From an uncultured Prevotellaceae bacterium (GTDB lineage: Bacteria > Bacteroidota > Bacteroidia > Bacteroidales > Bacteroidaceae), in contig CACZCT010000021.1 in the NCBI GenBank assembly GCA_902779745.1, positions 1-51,974 on the forward strand: a stretch of DNA of 51,974 nt. The letters run 5' to 3'. Each line of letters starts with the position of its first letter. Within the stretch, counting starts at the first letter, position 1. A model generated the notes under the pieces. That model was not told the origin of the DNA, did no database searches, and saw nothing but the letters and a program-made list of their open reading frames with translations. Of this stretch, positions 10,453 through 18,299 are shown piece after piece. Made by a program: the position numbers and the translations under genes.

Positions 10453-10460
10453 CAAATTTA
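10453..10460 (-). promoter_or_regulatory. Putative -7 element TAAATTTG for the first susC operon
   Basis: TAAATTTG followed by CA fits the Bacteroidetes -7 consensus TAnnTTTG. It would place the transcript start about 48 bases before the susC ATG. There is no good TTG at the -33 spacing, as expected for an activator-dependent PUL promoter. The rest of 10461-10625 is AT-rich and I see no gene in it. Confidence 0.5.
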
Positions 10461-10625
10461 ATACAAATTTGTGAAACCACATTACATTTTATTGACAATT
10501 TTTGATACTTTCCTGCTTTTTCTTCGTTTTTACACTCATTTCTTAACATACCACCCCCATTTGTGCTAATAAGTGTAAAAATAACAATATCAGGTAGTTC
10601 TGTACAGTGTACTACATACCCAGAA

Positions 10626-11309
10626 TTACGGAATAAATACCCGTTCCTTCTTGCCCTCGTAGGTGGGAATGGTCAGGCGGATGGTGTCTAAGGCGACGGT
10701 ATCAGGAAGAAGTATACTGATGTAGCGGCGGATGGTGTAATACTGGGGGACACCGCACTGGTCATGCAACAGACGGAAACATGCCGTACAGGTCTGGTCA
10801 TCATTCTTACAGATGGTATCCTGGGCGAGTCCTACGGTCTGTGTCCCGTCATTGTCGTCTGCCTGTCCTGCCTTCAGCAACAAGGCGAGGTTGAGGTACT
10901 TGTCGTTCTTGCTCAGCCAGGCACTCTCGATACCTGTGGGGTCCTCCGGCTGCTTCTTCAGTTTCCAGTGTTCGACGGCACGGAGGGTGGGTACGGCACC
11001 TAGCGACACAACTTCCGCCGTTGTCTCACTGAGTTTGTTGAAATACAGCACAGCACGGTATACCGTATCTGCCGTCTCTATCCACTTGGCAGTGGCAGGA
11101 GGAGTCAGGGTGAAACGGCTGCCGTCGTCCAAGATAAAGGCGGCAGCCTCCTTCTGTCCGTTGATGTCCAGGTCGACCAATTCTGCCTGCAGCAGGGAGT
11201 ATTTGCCTTGTCCTTTGTCGTAGCTGTCGGTGGTACAAGCTACCAATAATGCTGTCAATACAAGTATTGCCTGCAAGTGGAGAGTGGAGCGTTTAGAGTG
11301 TAGAGTCAT
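10626..11309 (-). CDS. NigD-like lipoprotein
   Basis: 227 residues from the ATG at 11309. A short signal peptide ends in LLVAC (lipobox). The rest has the layout of the NigD-like family of Bacteroidales: an N-terminal OB-like part (LLQAELVDLDINGQKEAAAF, FTLTPP, RAVLYFNK) and a C-terminal beta-sandwich (DKYLNLALLLKAG to the end). The function of the family is not known; NigD was named from a bacteriocin-associated operon. The gene overlaps the end of the upstream acyltransferase gene by 17 bases. The overlap and the first 10 codons lie in a 7-base degenerate tandem tract (11276-11306), so the start codon and basic n-region of the signal peptide come from that tract. An upstream in-frame start at 11342 would add 11 residues. 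Confidence 0.72.
   Translation of the reverse strand: MTLHSKRSTLHLQAILVLTALLVACTTDSYDKGQGKYSLLQAELVDLDINGQKEAAAFILDDGSRFTLTPPATAKWIETADTVYRAVLYFNKLSETTAEVVSLGAVPTLRAVEHWKLKKQPEDPTGIESAWLSKNDKYLNLALLLKAGQADDNDGTQTVGLAQDTICKNDDQTCTACFRLLHDQCGVPQYYTIRRYISILLPDTVALDTIRLTIPTYEGKKERVFIP
11276..11306 (-). repeat. Heptameric degenerate tandem tract at acyltransferase/NigD overlap
   Basis: Read on the minus strand, four units of 7 bases follow each other: ACTCTAC, ACTCTAA, ACGCTCC, ACTCTCC. The tract codes for the C-terminal residues of the acyltransferase in one frame and for the first residues of the NigD-like protein in another. Confidence 0.75.
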
Positions 11310-12486
11310 GGGCAGCAAGATAGTTACGGAGGGGATTGGCATACATGGTCAGCATCCGCTCACGGAGGAAAGCCTCATCCTTGTTGGGGATATTGATCTT
11401 GGCAAGCTGCTGGGAGAGATAGGACTCGAAGCGCTGTTGGTCAGCCTCTGAATAATGACTAGAATATTTAGATGCTCTAGGATTCTCTAGAATATCCAAG
11501 GCGATATAGTTGCAGGGATAGAGGTAATAGTGGCGGTGGATCTCGGTGTCCATGCGGTGTGCCACCTCCTTGAAGAACTCGTTCTTGGGCAGGTCTTTCA
11601 CTTCGTCAAGCCACTGGTCGACAGGAGTGCCGCAATGATAATGCACCCGTCCCTTATACCCGAAGATACCCGTCTTCATATTATCGAGGTCGTCCTGCTT
11701 GCTCTTCTTGAAGGCAGGGTTATCCCGTTTCTGTTGGAACTCCTGTGCCTTCAGATAGTCGCAGGGGTCATACTCATAACTGATGGTGAGGGGAACGATG
11801 TTCAGTTCGCGGAGTTTGTCAGTCATTTCACCTTCGCCTCCCATCGCCAGCATCTTCAGTACCGAGTCCTGGGTACGGTCGTCAGAGTCCTTGGCACGCC
11901 CCTCACGCTGGGCTATCCAGACATTCTCCTTCTTCTGGGTGACGGCATAGTGGATATAGCGGCTCATCAACTGACTGCTTTTCATCATCTCATGAGCCGT
12001 CAGTCCACGGCGCACGGTGAATGCCTTGTTCATACGTACCAGTCGTTTGATCCACGGATAGATCAGCAGGTTGTCACCGATACCAATCTCCACCGTCGTC
12101 GGATAGTCATACTTATTGAGCAGGACATCGAGGAAGGCTGAGTCGAGCACGATGTCACGGTGGTTGGAGACGAACGTGTAACGATCGTTTTGTTTAGAGT
12201 TGATAGTGGAGAGTGTAGCGTCATCAAAACTGAGACCGTCAGTGTGTTTGCGGACGAAATACCAGACGACGGGTTTCATGAAACGTAACTGGAAGTCCAG
12301 CGGTGTCCTCACCCCGATGAAGGCGAGGCGCAACAGACCATTGCGTATCGACTTGGGCAACCAAGGCACAAAACCTTTCAGCAACAACGAGAACTGGCGG
12401 TCGTTAATCAGCTCCTCAAACGCCTGCTTCATTTCCCCAGCCTCGTAAGGCCGTATTTCGTCAAACTCCTTGATCTCGTACTCCAT
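11293..12486 (-). CDS. PlsC-like glycerophosphate acyltransferase
   Basis: 397 residues from the ATG at 12486; the reading frame continues to a GTG at 12513 inside a repeat tract, which I consider less likely. Acyltransferase blocks are visible in order: VSNHRDIVLDSAFL (block I; here the spacing is His-x5-Asp, against the usual His-x4-Asp), NKAFTVRRG (block II), WIAQREGRAKD (block III) and NIVPLTISYEYDP (block IV). The protein probably acylates a (lyso)phosphatidate-type acceptor at the inner membrane. Two degenerate tandem tracts lie inside the coding region (11459-11496 and 12193-12218) and encode low-conservation loops. The gene sits between ddl and the NigD-like gene on the minus strand. 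Confidence 0.82.
   Translation of the reverse strand: MEYEIKEFDEIRPYEAGEMKQAFEELINDRQFSLLLKGFVPWLPKSIRNGLLRLAFIGVRTPLDFQLRFMKPVVWYFVRKHTDGLSFDDATLSTINSKQNDRYTFVSNHRDIVLDSAFLDVLLNKYDYPTTVEIGIGDNLLIYPWIKRLVRMNKAFTVRRGLTAHEMMKSSQLMSRYIHYAVTQKKENVWIAQREGRAKDSDDRTQDSVLKMLAMGGEGEMTDKLRELNIVPLTISYEYDPCDYLKAQEFQQKRDNPAFKKSKQDDLDNMKTGIFGYKGRVHYHCGTPVDQWLDEVKDLPKNEFFKEVAHRMDTEIHRHYYLYPCNYIALDILENPRASKYSSHYSEADQQRFESYLSQQLAKINIPNKDEAFLRERMLTMYANPLRNYLAAHDSTL
11459..11496 (-). repeat. CTAG-based degenerate tandem tract inside the acyltransferase gene
   Basis: Read on the minus strand, CTAGAGAATC, CTAGAGCAT, CTAAATATT and CTAG follow each other at 9-10 base spacing. It codes for the loop ILENPRASKYSS. 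A very similar CTAGA tract lies inside murF. Confidence 0.65.
12193..12218 (-). repeat. Heptameric degenerate tandem tract inside the acyltransferase gene
   Basis: Minus strand: ACTCTCC, ACTATCA, ACTCTAA, AC, with ACT recurring every 7 bases. It codes for ATLSTINSK just before the catalytic block I. Confidence 0.7.
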
Positions 12487-12500
12487 GGTGGTAGCAAATT

Positions 12501-12527
12501 TTTCACTCTTCACTTTTCACTCTTCAC
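12501..12527. repeat. Heptameric degenerate tandem tract between ddl and acyltransferase
   Basis: Plus strand: TTTCACT, CTTCACT, TTTCACT, CTTCACT, period 7. It fills the junction between the ddl stop codon (12531) and the acyltransferase ATG (12486). Confidence 0.8.
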
Positions 12528-12530
12528 TTC

Positions 12531-13520
12531 TTAGAACTGGTTTTCTACGATGTCAGTCAGTACGTCGGTCATGGAGAGTCCGGCAGCCTTCACCTGCTGA
12601 GGAATGAAACTCGTCGCCGTCATTCCCGGGGTGGTATTCACCTCTAGCATATATATCTTACCTTCCGGTGAGATAATATAATCGATACGGATGATACCGT
12701 TACAGTGCAGGATGTCATAGATATGACTGGTGATCTCACGGACACGGCGGGTCAGGCTCTCACTGATACGGGCCGGCGTAATCTCCTGGACCTGTCCATT
12801 GTACTTCGCGTTATAGTCGAAGAACTCATTCTGGGTGACCACCTCCGTGATGGGGAAGGGAACAGACTTCGTCCTGGTCTTATAGATACCCATCGTGATT
12901 TCAGTACCTTTCAGATACTGCTCTACCATCACCTCAGGACTCTCCATCATCGCCTTGCGGATGGCTGGAGCGAGCTGGTCTACCTCCTTGACTTTCGACA
13001 CACCGAAGGAAGAACCGTCGGTGGCTGGCTTGACGAAGCAAGGCATACCGATGCGCTGTTCGATCTCATCGTCACTCACCAATTCATCATAGCCCTTGCG
13101 GATTAACAGCGAGTCGGCAACGAGGATGCCATAGGCACGCAGATACTGATTCAGCACGAACTTGTCAAAGGTGATGGCCTCCACCAATACACCGCTGGTG
13201 CTATAGGGCACTCCCACCAAATCAAAATAGCCCTGCATGACACCGTTCTCACCCGGTGTGCCATGGATGGTGATATAGGCATAGTCGAAACGCTTTGCCT
13301 TCCCGTCCTCGATGAATGAGAAGTCGTTGCGGTCGATACGTGTTGTCGTTCCGTCATGCAGCTCGACGTTCCAGTCCTGACCTTTCACATCCACGATATA
13401 TACATCATAGCGTTCCTTGTCGAAGAACGAATAAAGACCTTGTGCAGAGCGCAGCGACACGTCGTGCTCTGAAGAGTCGCCACCACATACGATGGCAATG
13501 ACACGTTTTAAGTTTTTCAT
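12531..13520 (-). CDS. ddl: D-alanine--D-alanine ligase
   Basis: A 329-residue cytoplasmic ATP-grasp ligase making D-Ala-D-Ala for peptidoglycan. Visible signatures: CGGDSSEHDVSLRSAQ near the N-terminus (first D-Ala site), HGTPGENGVMQGYFDLVGVP, CFVKPATDGSSFGVSKV (ATP-binding loop) and the C-terminal block RIDYIISPEGKIYMLEVNTTPGMTATS with the Mg-binding Glu and Asn. The start overlaps the end of rluD by 4 bases (ATGA arrangement), which implies translational coupling. Length is normal for the family. Confidence 0.96.
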   Translation of the reverse strand: MKNLKRVIAIVCGGDSSEHDVSLRSAQGLYSFFDKERYDVYIVDVKGQDWNVELHDGTTTRIDRNDFSFIEDGKAKRFDYAYITIHGTPGENGVMQGYFDLVGVPYSTSGVLVEAITFDKFVLNQYLRAYGILVADSLLIRKGYDELVSDDEIEQRIGMPCFVKPATDGSSFGVSKVKEVDQLAPAIRKAMMESPEVMVEQYLKGTEITMGIYKTRTKSVPFPITEVVTQNEFFDYNAKYNGQVQEITPARISESLTRRVREITSHIYDILHCNGIIRIDYIISPEGKIYMLEVNTTPGMTATSFIPQQVKAAGLSMTDVLTDIVENQF

Positions 13521-14575
13521 TGTGTATTACTATTTTTAATATATTTTCTCCATTTCTCCATTAACGCTGCCATATCCGCTGCCAGTTCCGACGTGAAGTC
13601 CATCTGCCGTCCTGTCACGGGATGGACGAAACCCAAGGTTCGGGCATGCAGTGCCTGACGGTTGCAGAGTTTAAAACAGTTCTGGATAAACGCCTTATAG
13701 GAGGCGGTACGCTCTCCGCGCAGAATCTCCGTCCCGCCATAGCGTTCATCCCCGAACAGCGGATGCCCTATATGTTTCATATGGGCACGGATCTGGTGAG
13801 TACGTCCTGTCTCTAATCGACACTCCACCAGCGTCACATAACCGAAGCGCTCCAGCACCTTATAATGCGTGACGGCAGACTTTCCCGTCTCTGAACCGGA
13901 AGGGAAGACAGCCATACGCAGACGGTCTTTCGGGTCACGTCCGATATTCCCCTCAATACGTCCCGTATCCTCCGTGAAGTTACCCCATACCAAGGCATTA
14001 TAACTCCGATGTGTATCGTGGTTGAAGAACTGGGCACCCAGTTCTGTCTTCGCCTCCGGGGTCTTGGCAATGACCAGCAGTCCACTGGTATCTTTGTCGA
14101 TGCGGTGTACCAGTCCCACGGAAGGATCGTTAGGGTCGTAGCTCGGCAGGTCGCGCAGATGCCACGCAACGGCATTGACTAACGTCCCATGAAAGTTCCC
14201 ACATCCTGGATGCACCACCAGTCCTGCCGGTTTGTTGATCACCATCAACTGGTCATCCTCATAGACAATATCCAACGGTATCTCCTCTGGTTCGATGGTC
14301 GTATCATAATGCGGACGGTCGAGCATCAGGGTCACGACATCGCCGGGACGCACCTTATAGTTGCTCTTGACGGGTTTGCCATTGACCTGAATAAAACCGG
14401 CATCCGCCGCTTTCTGGATCCTGTTACGCGAGGAGTGCTGGACATGTTCCGACATATATTTGTCGATGCGGACAGGCACCTGTCCACGGTCGATCTCCAG
14501 ACGCAGGTGCTCATAGAGCTCCCCCAGCCCCTCGTCCTCTTCCTCCAGGAGTATGTCGTCCAGTTTCTCTGTCAT
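13517..14575 (-). CDS. rluD: 23S rRNA pseudouridine synthase, RluD family
   Basis: 352 residues from the ATG at 14575; a TTG at 14581 is also in frame. An N-terminal S4 RNA-binding domain (about 33-95; RIDKYMSEHV, RIQKAADAGFIQVNGKPV) is followed by the pseudouridine synthase core with the catalytic Asp (about residue 160) in VHRIDKDTSGLLVIAKT and the later motif ETGRTHQIRAHMKHIGHPLFGDERYGG. RluD modifies uridines in helix 69 of 23S rRNA. It follows the PASTA gene with 6 bases between and overlaps ddl by 4 bases. Confidence 0.93.
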   Translation of the reverse strand: MTEKLDDILLEEEDEGLGELYEHLRLEIDRGQVPVRIDKYMSEHVQHSSRNRIQKAADAGFIQVNGKPVKSNYKVRPGDVVTLMLDRPHYDTTIEPEEIPLDIVYEDDQLMVINKPAGLVVHPGCGNFHGTLVNAVAWHLRDLPSYDPNDPSVGLVHRIDKDTSGLLVIAKTPEAKTELGAQFFNHDTHRSYNALVWGNFTEDTGRIEGNIGRDPKDRLRMAVFPSGSETGKSAVTHYKVLERFGYVTLVECRLETGRTHQIRAHMKHIGHPLFGDERYGGTEILRGERTASYKAFIQNCFKLCNRQALHARTLGFVHPVTGRQMDFTSELAADMAALMEKWRKYIKNSNTQ

Positions 14576-14581
14576 AGCCAA

Positions 14582-15259
14582 TTACTCAATACCCTTTAGG
14601 GAAGGAGTGGTAATCTCCTCGAAATCGTCCATGTCACTGGGCTGCTGGTCTATCATGTCAGGATCGTAGGTCGGGTCCACGAACTCCACACCCTCCATCT
14701 CATCATAGTTTCCCTTGCCAATCATCAGCGTCAACGGATAGTCGATAGGAACACGGTCACCATTCGATACTCTGCGTCCCCGGCAGACAATACCATATAC
14801 CCAGTCTTTCTCCCCGACAACCTCTTGGGGCGGTGTCAACCTAAAGCCCATCGCCATCAATTTCGCCTCCGCCTCACGATAACTGGAATTGTCCACGATA
14901 TCAGGAATGGCAAAGGTGGGAGAAGAGGGGGAGTTTACAGTCACATAAATGGTGTGTCCTAACTTCACCTTCGTGCCAAGCCCGGGAGTCTGGGCAAGGA
15001 TACAATCGGCAGGCATGGTCTTCACGTAACCGGAGTCGCTGACCACGATGTTCAGTCCTTCCTCTTCCAACAGGAGCCTTGCCTTTAGGTAGGTCATCCC
15101 TTTCAACTCGGGAACCTCAATACCCTCACCATGATGCGTATAAAGGTCTAACCCATATTTCACGCCAACGCATAACAAGACAATTACCACTGCCATGGCA
15201 AACAGGTGGAGGAGGATATAATGACTGGCTATCTTGCCCATGAATTCCTTCGCGTTCAT
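14582..15259 (-). CDS. PASTA-domain membrane protein
   Basis: 225 residues: a short cytoplasmic N-terminus, one transmembrane helix (about residues 14-38, LLHLFAMAVVIVLLCVGVKY), then two or more PASTA units (GIEVPELKGMTYLKARLLLEEEGLNI; FAIPDIVDNSSYREAEAKLMAMGFRL) and an acidic tail. PASTA units bind peptidoglycan fragments or beta-lactams in serine/threonine kinases and penicillin-binding proteins; this protein has no kinase domain. The conserved order PASTA-rluD-ddl suggests a role in wall synthesis. It has its own promoter at 15293-15324. Confidence 0.88.
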   Translation of the reverse strand: MNAKEFMGKIASHYILLHLFAMAVVIVLLCVGVKYGLDLYTHHGEGIEVPELKGMTYLKARLLLEEEGLNIVVSDSGYVKTMPADCILAQTPGLGTKVKLGHTIYVTVNSPSSPTFAIPDIVDNSSYREAEAKLMAMGFRLTPPQEVVGEKDWVYGIVCRGRRVSNGDRVPIDYPLTLMIGKGNYDEMEGVEFVDPTYDPDMIDQQPSDMDDFEEITTPSLKGIE

Positions 15260-15292
15260 TATTATATATTATATACTGAATTATCTAAACGA

Positions 15293-15324
15293 CAAAAGTA
15301 CAAAGAATTATCGACAACACCAAA
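15293..15324 (-). promoter_or_regulatory. Promoter of the PASTA-rluD-ddl operon
   Basis: On the minus strand TTTG at 15321-15324 (-33) and TACTTTTG at 15293-15300 (-7) are separated by 20 bases, a good match to the Bacteroidetes sigma-ABfr promoter. The leader would be about 27-30 bases. Confidence 0.65.
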
Positions 15325-15403
15325 TAATAGGCTAAAAAAAAATCGAGAGCTGACTTTTCGTCTACTCCCGACATTCTTCCTTTACTCCTTCTTCAAACGG
15401 AGA

Positions 15404-15559
15404 TTACTTTCCATGATGCTCGTCAGATACGGTCAACTTCTTACGACCCTTTGCACGGCGAGAAGCCAGTACACGACGACCATTCTTTGTTGCCATACGC
15501 TCACGGAAACCATGCTTGTTCACGCGGCGGCGATTGTGTGGCTGAAATGTTCTTTTCAT
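15404..15559 (-). CDS. rpmH: 50S ribosomal protein L34
   Basis: A 51-residue basic protein starting [18 protein letters not shown], with the L34 hallmarks [10 protein letters not shown] and [11 protein letters not shown]. It ends VSDEHHGK, slightly longer than the usual 44-53 residues. The start is set by the invariant MKRTFQP. The gap of 144 bases to the PASTA gene contains that gene's own promoter, and no clear terminator for rpmH is visible. Confidence 0.97.
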   Translation of the reverse strand: MKRTFQPHNRRRVNKHGFRERMATKNGRRVLASRRAKGRKKLTVSDEHHGK

Positions 15560-15691
15560 TGTCTTATCTTATTTTTATTGTTATTATTCGTCAATTCGGG
15601 CTGATTAAGACAGTGCAAACCGAACGCAGAAAGCTCGCTTTTTGCTGAGGTGTAGCCTGTCTTCGCACTCCGAAAATAGAGTTTCGGGGTG

Positions 15692-15721
15692 CAAAATTAC
15701 ATAATTAATTCGAATTGTGCA
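15692..15721 (-). promoter_or_regulatory. Promoter of rpmH
   Basis: Minus strand: TTG at 15719-15721, 19-20 bases of spacer, then TAATTTTG at 15692-15699 followed by CA. It is divergent from the efp promoter. The transcript leader would be about 125 bases. Confidence 0.6.
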
Positions 15722-15735
15722 AGTTTCTACCTAAA

Positions 15736-15767
15736 TTTTTCACTTTTCACTTTTCACTTTTCACTTT
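15736..15767. repeat. Heptameric degenerate tandem tract upstream of efp
   Basis: CACTTTT is repeated four times with a 7-base period, ending 8 bases before the efp -7 box. It occupies the place where a -33 element would be expected. Confidence 0.85.
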
Positions 15768-15774
15768 TTTTTCG

Positions 15775-15782
15775 TACCTTTG
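15775..15782 (+). promoter_or_regulatory. -7 element TACCTTTG of efp
   Basis: TACCTTTG followed by CA, matching TAnnTTTG. It predicts a 5' leader of about 118 bases for efp, unusually long compared with other leaders here. Confidence 0.65.
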
Positions 15783-15816
15783 CACCCTGAAATGGTGCGA
15801 AACTGCTCACGCTCGG

Positions 15817-15838
15817 CAAAATGAGCATGCTCTTTTGC
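15817..15838 (+). promoter_or_regulatory. Near-perfect palindrome in the efp leader
   Basis: GCAAAA, a one-base bulge, then GAGCATGCTC and TTTTGC form an 11-bp inverted repeat with no loop. It could be a dimer-binding DNA site or, with slight melting, an RNA hairpin in the leader. No function is known to me. Confidence 0.4.
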
Positions 15839-15904
15839 TCTCGCTTAATCGCAGTTTTGTCGCCCGAAAACGAGATATAAACATTATTAAAATAGCTATT
15901 TTTT

Positions 15905-16471
15905 ATGATTAACTCACAAGACATTAAGAAAGGAACCGCTATCCGTATGGATGGTGCTATCTGGGTTTGTATCGATTTCCAGCACCGTAAGCCGGGAAAG
16001 GGCAATACCATCATGAACATCAAGTTGAAGAACGTGACCGACGGTCGTGTACTGGAGCGTCGTTATAACATCGGTGAGAAACTCGAGGATGTTGTCATCG
16101 AGCACCGTGACTACCAGTATCTCTATGAGGATCAGGAAGGCCGTATCTTCATGAACCAAGAGACTTTTGAGCAGATTCCCATTGCCAACGACCTCGTCAT
16201 CGGCCATGAGTATATGAAGGAAGGTGATGTCGTTTCTGTCGTCAGTGATACTACCGACGGTACTGTCCTCTTTGCCGAAATGCCTGTGAAGACCATCCTC
16301 CGCGTGACTCATTCCGAGCCTGGTATCAAGGGCGACACAGCCACCAACACCTTGAAGCCCGCTACCCTGGAGACTGGTGTGGAGGTACGCGTTCCCCTGT
16401 TCATCAACGAGGGCGACCTGATTCAGGTTGACACCCGTGACGGTTCCTATCTGGCACGCGCTAAGGAATAA
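15905..16471 (+). CDS. efp: Translation elongation factor P
   Basis: A 188-residue EF-P. The N-terminal KOW-like domain carries HRKPGKGNT, in which Lys32 is the position that receives a modification in many bacteria. The OB domains carry YLYEDQEGRIFMNQETFEQI and the C-terminal signature LKPATLETGVEVRVPLFINEGDLIQVDTRDGSYLAR. EF-P relieves ribosome stalling at proline runs. The glycosyltransferase gene starts on the base right after its stop codon. Confidence 0.97.
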   Translation: MINSQDIKKGTAIRMDGAIWVCIDFQHRKPGKGNTIMNIKLKNVTDGRVLERRYNIGEKLEDVVIEHRDYQYLYEDQEGRIFMNQETFEQIPIANDLVIGHEYMKEGDVVSVVSDTTDGTVLFAEMPVKTILRVTHSEPGIKGDTATNTLKPATLETGVEVRVPLFINEGDLIQVDTRDGSYLARAKE

Positions 16472-17515
16472 ATGAAATATTCTGTCGTCGTCCCTGTTTA
16501 TAATCGTCCCGACGAAGTGGACGAGTTGCTTGAGAGCCTCTGCTCCCAAACACTCCAAGACTTTGAGGTGCTGATTGTGGAGGACGGATCGAAGAAGCCA
16601 TGCAAGGATGTTTGCGACAAGTACGCAGGCATCCTTGATTTGCATTATTACTATAAGGACAACAGCGGTCCTGGACAGAGCCGTAACTATGGTGTAGAGC
16701 ATGCTAAAGGTGAGTATGTCATCATTCTCGACTCTGATGTTGTACTTCCCACCAGCTATCTTGCCAACGTAGAATCAGCCATCAGCCATCAGCCATCAGG
16801 CATCGCTGCCTTTGGCGGTTCCGATGCCTCCCACCCCTCCTTTACACCAGTCCAGAAAGCCATCTCATATTCGATGACTTCCTTCTTCACGACCGGTGGT
16901 ATCCGGGGAGGCAAGAAGAAGCTCGACAAGTTCTATCCCCGCTCCTTCAATATGGGTATCCGTCGGGATGTCTACCTGCAACTTGGCGGTTTCTCGAAGA
17001 TGCGGTTCGGTGAGGATATTGATTTCAGCTACCGCATTGTAGAGGCAGGCTATCAACCCCTGTTATTCTCAGATGCATGGGTATGGCACAAGCGCCGCAC
17101 GGACTTCCGTAAGTTTTTCAGACAGGTATATAACAGCGGTATCGCCCGTATCAATCTGGAGAAACGTCATCCCGGCACCATGAAACTCGTCCATTTATTG
17201 CCGACGGTATTCACGGTGGGAGTCATCGGACTCATCCTCCTCTCCGCCGTCGGACGTGCCCTCATGCACTACGTCGACCACGATCAGTTCTATTGGATGT
17301 GCTTTGCCCCGTGGTTACCGATTCTATTATACAGTCTTATCATCCTCATCGACTCAACGATTCAGAACAAAAGCCTGAAAGTAGGACTACTAAGTGTCCC
17401 TGCCGCCTTTGTCCAACTGATGGGCTACGGCTGCGGCTTCATCGAGGCATGGTGGAAACGATGCGTACAAGGAAAAGATGAGTTCCAAGCGTTTGAGAAA
17501 ACATTCTATCAATAA
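16472..17515 (+). CDS. Family 2 glycosyltransferase with C-terminal membrane segments
   Basis: 347 residues. The GT2 (GT-A) domain begins at once with MKYSVVVPVYNRPDEVDELLESL; VLIVEDGSKK and the metal-binding ILDSDVVLP follow, and FGEDIDFSYRI is the acceptor-side motif. Two hydrophobic segments near residues 240-300 anchor it in the inner membrane. It probably transfers a sugar to a lipid- or envelope-linked acceptor; the donor cannot be read from the sequence. It directly abuts efp and is likely co-transcribed. A heptameric ATCAGCC tract (16774-16799) encodes a loop (SAISHQPSG) shortly after the metal-binding motif. Confidence 0.88.
   Translation: MKYSVVVPVYNRPDEVDELLESLCSQTLQDFEVLIVEDGSKKPCKDVCDKYAGILDLHYYYKDNSGPGQSRNYGVEHAKGEYVIILDSDVVLPTSYLANVESAISHQPSGIAAFGGSDASHPSFTPVQKAISYSMTSFFTTGGIRGGKKKLDKFYPRSFNMGIRRDVYLQLGGFSKMRFGEDIDFSYRIVEAGYQPLLFSDAWVWHKRRTDFRKFFRQVYNSGIARINLEKRHPGTMKLVHLLPTVFTVGVIGLILLSAVGRALMHYVDHDQFYWMCFAPWLPILLYSLIILIDSTIQNKSLKVGLLSVPAAFVQLMGYGCGFIEAWWKRCVQGKDEFQAFEKTFYQ
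16774..16799 (+). repeat. Heptameric tandem tract inside the glycosyltransferase gene
   Basis: ATCAGCC occurs three times, followed by ATCAG, at an exact 7-base period. It encodes the loop SAISHQPSG between the metal-binding motif and AAFGGSD. Confidence 0.85.
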
Positions 17516-17527
17516 TAATCCTCTAAT

Positions 17528-17543
17528 TTATCAACTATCAACA
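17528..17543 (+). repeat. Short heptameric tract before radC
   Basis: TATCAAC is repeated twice directly before the radC start codon, in the 28-base gap after the glycosyltransferase gene. Confidence 0.5.
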
Positions 17544-18230
17544 ATGGATAAATTAAGTATCAATCAATGGGCTGAGGAAGATCGCCCACGTGAGAAAATG
17601 ATGCATCTTGGGGCAGAAGCCCTAAGCAGTGCAGAACTGCTTGCCATCCTGATCGGCTCCGGCTCTCCCAAGGAGAGTGCCGTCGACCTGATGAAACGAA
17701 TACTCAGCGACTGTAACAACAACCTGAACACCCTGGGAAAGAAAAGTATTCATGAACTCTGCGAATACAATGGTATCGGAGCAGCCAAGGCCATCACCAT
17801 CCTTGCCGCCTGTGAGTTAGGCAAGCGGCGACAGATGGAGACAGCAGAGGAACGTCCTGACTGCGGAACGGCGACACGTATCTATAACCACATGCGCCCT
17901 GTCATGCAGGACCTGGACGTGGAGGAGTTCTGGGTTTTATTGATGAACCAAAACTACAAGCTCATCAAGAAACTGCGTATCGCCCACGGCGGCATCACCG
18001 AGGTGGCTGTCGATATCCGTATCATCTTGCGAGAAGCCATGCTTATTAATGCCACCATCCTTGCCGTCTGCCATAACCATCCTTCAGGCAATCTACGCCC
18101 CAGTGAACAAGATAACCATCTGACCCAAAACATTAAGAAAGCCTGTGACATCATGCGCATCCACTTCCTCGACCATGTCATCGTGACTGACGGACATTAT
18201 TATAGCTATCACGAGGAAGGAAGACTTTAA
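17544..18230 (+). CDS. radC: RadC-family JAMM/MPN+ domain protein
   Basis: 228 residues from the ATG at 17544 (MDKLSINQWAEEDRPREK, the usual RadC beginning). An N-terminal helix-hairpin-helix-like part (LSSAELLAILIGSGSPKESA, YNGIGAAKAITILAA) precedes the JAMM domain with HNHPSGNLRPSEQD, which holds the metal-binding His and Asp residues. The cellular role of RadC is unsettled despite the name. Upstream in-frame starts would run into the glycosyltransferase gene and lack family similarity. The first operator-like palindrome of the downstream P-type ATPase starts 3 bases after its stop. Confidence 0.93.
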   Translation: MDKLSINQWAEEDRPREKMMHLGAEALSSAELLAILIGSGSPKESAVDLMKRILSDCNNNLNTLGKKSIHELCEYNGIGAAKAITILAACELGKRRQMETAEERPDCGTATRIYNHMRPVMQDLDVEEFWVLLMNQNYKLIKKLRIAHGGITEVAVDIRIILREAMLINATILAVCHNHPSGNLRPSEQDNHLTQNIKKACDIMRIHFLDHVIVTDGHYYSYHEEGRL

Positions 18231-18233
18231 GTT

Positions 18234-18288
18234 TTGCAACCCAGTTGCAGAAAGCGATACTTTTCCTCCTGTTGCAACCAGGTTGCAA
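18234..18288 (+). promoter_or_regulatory. Two operator-like palindromes upstream of the zinc/cadmium ATPase
   Basis: A perfect 8-1-8 palindrome, TTGCAACCAGGTTGCAA (18272-18288), ends 11 bases before the -7 box. A second copy at 18234-18250, TTGCAACCCAGTTGCAG, matches it at 14 of 17 positions; centres are 38 bases apart. The placement and symmetry suggest a dimeric metal-responsive regulator, for example of the Fur/Zur family, but the family is an inference. Confidence 0.7.
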
Positions 18289-18299
18289 AACTCTTTCCA

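Noticed and set aside
10557..10625. GTACA/TGTAC inverted bits after the NigD-like gene as a terminator
   Set aside because: Arms are only 4-5 bp and not followed by a T-run.
13546..13561. TTCTCCAT twice near the rluD end as another tandem tract
   Set aside because: Only two units of 8 bases; too short to separate from chance.
17478..17543. Extended N-terminus for RadC
   Set aside because: It overlaps the glycosyltransferase gene end and has no family similarity; the RadC start is at MDKLSINQW.
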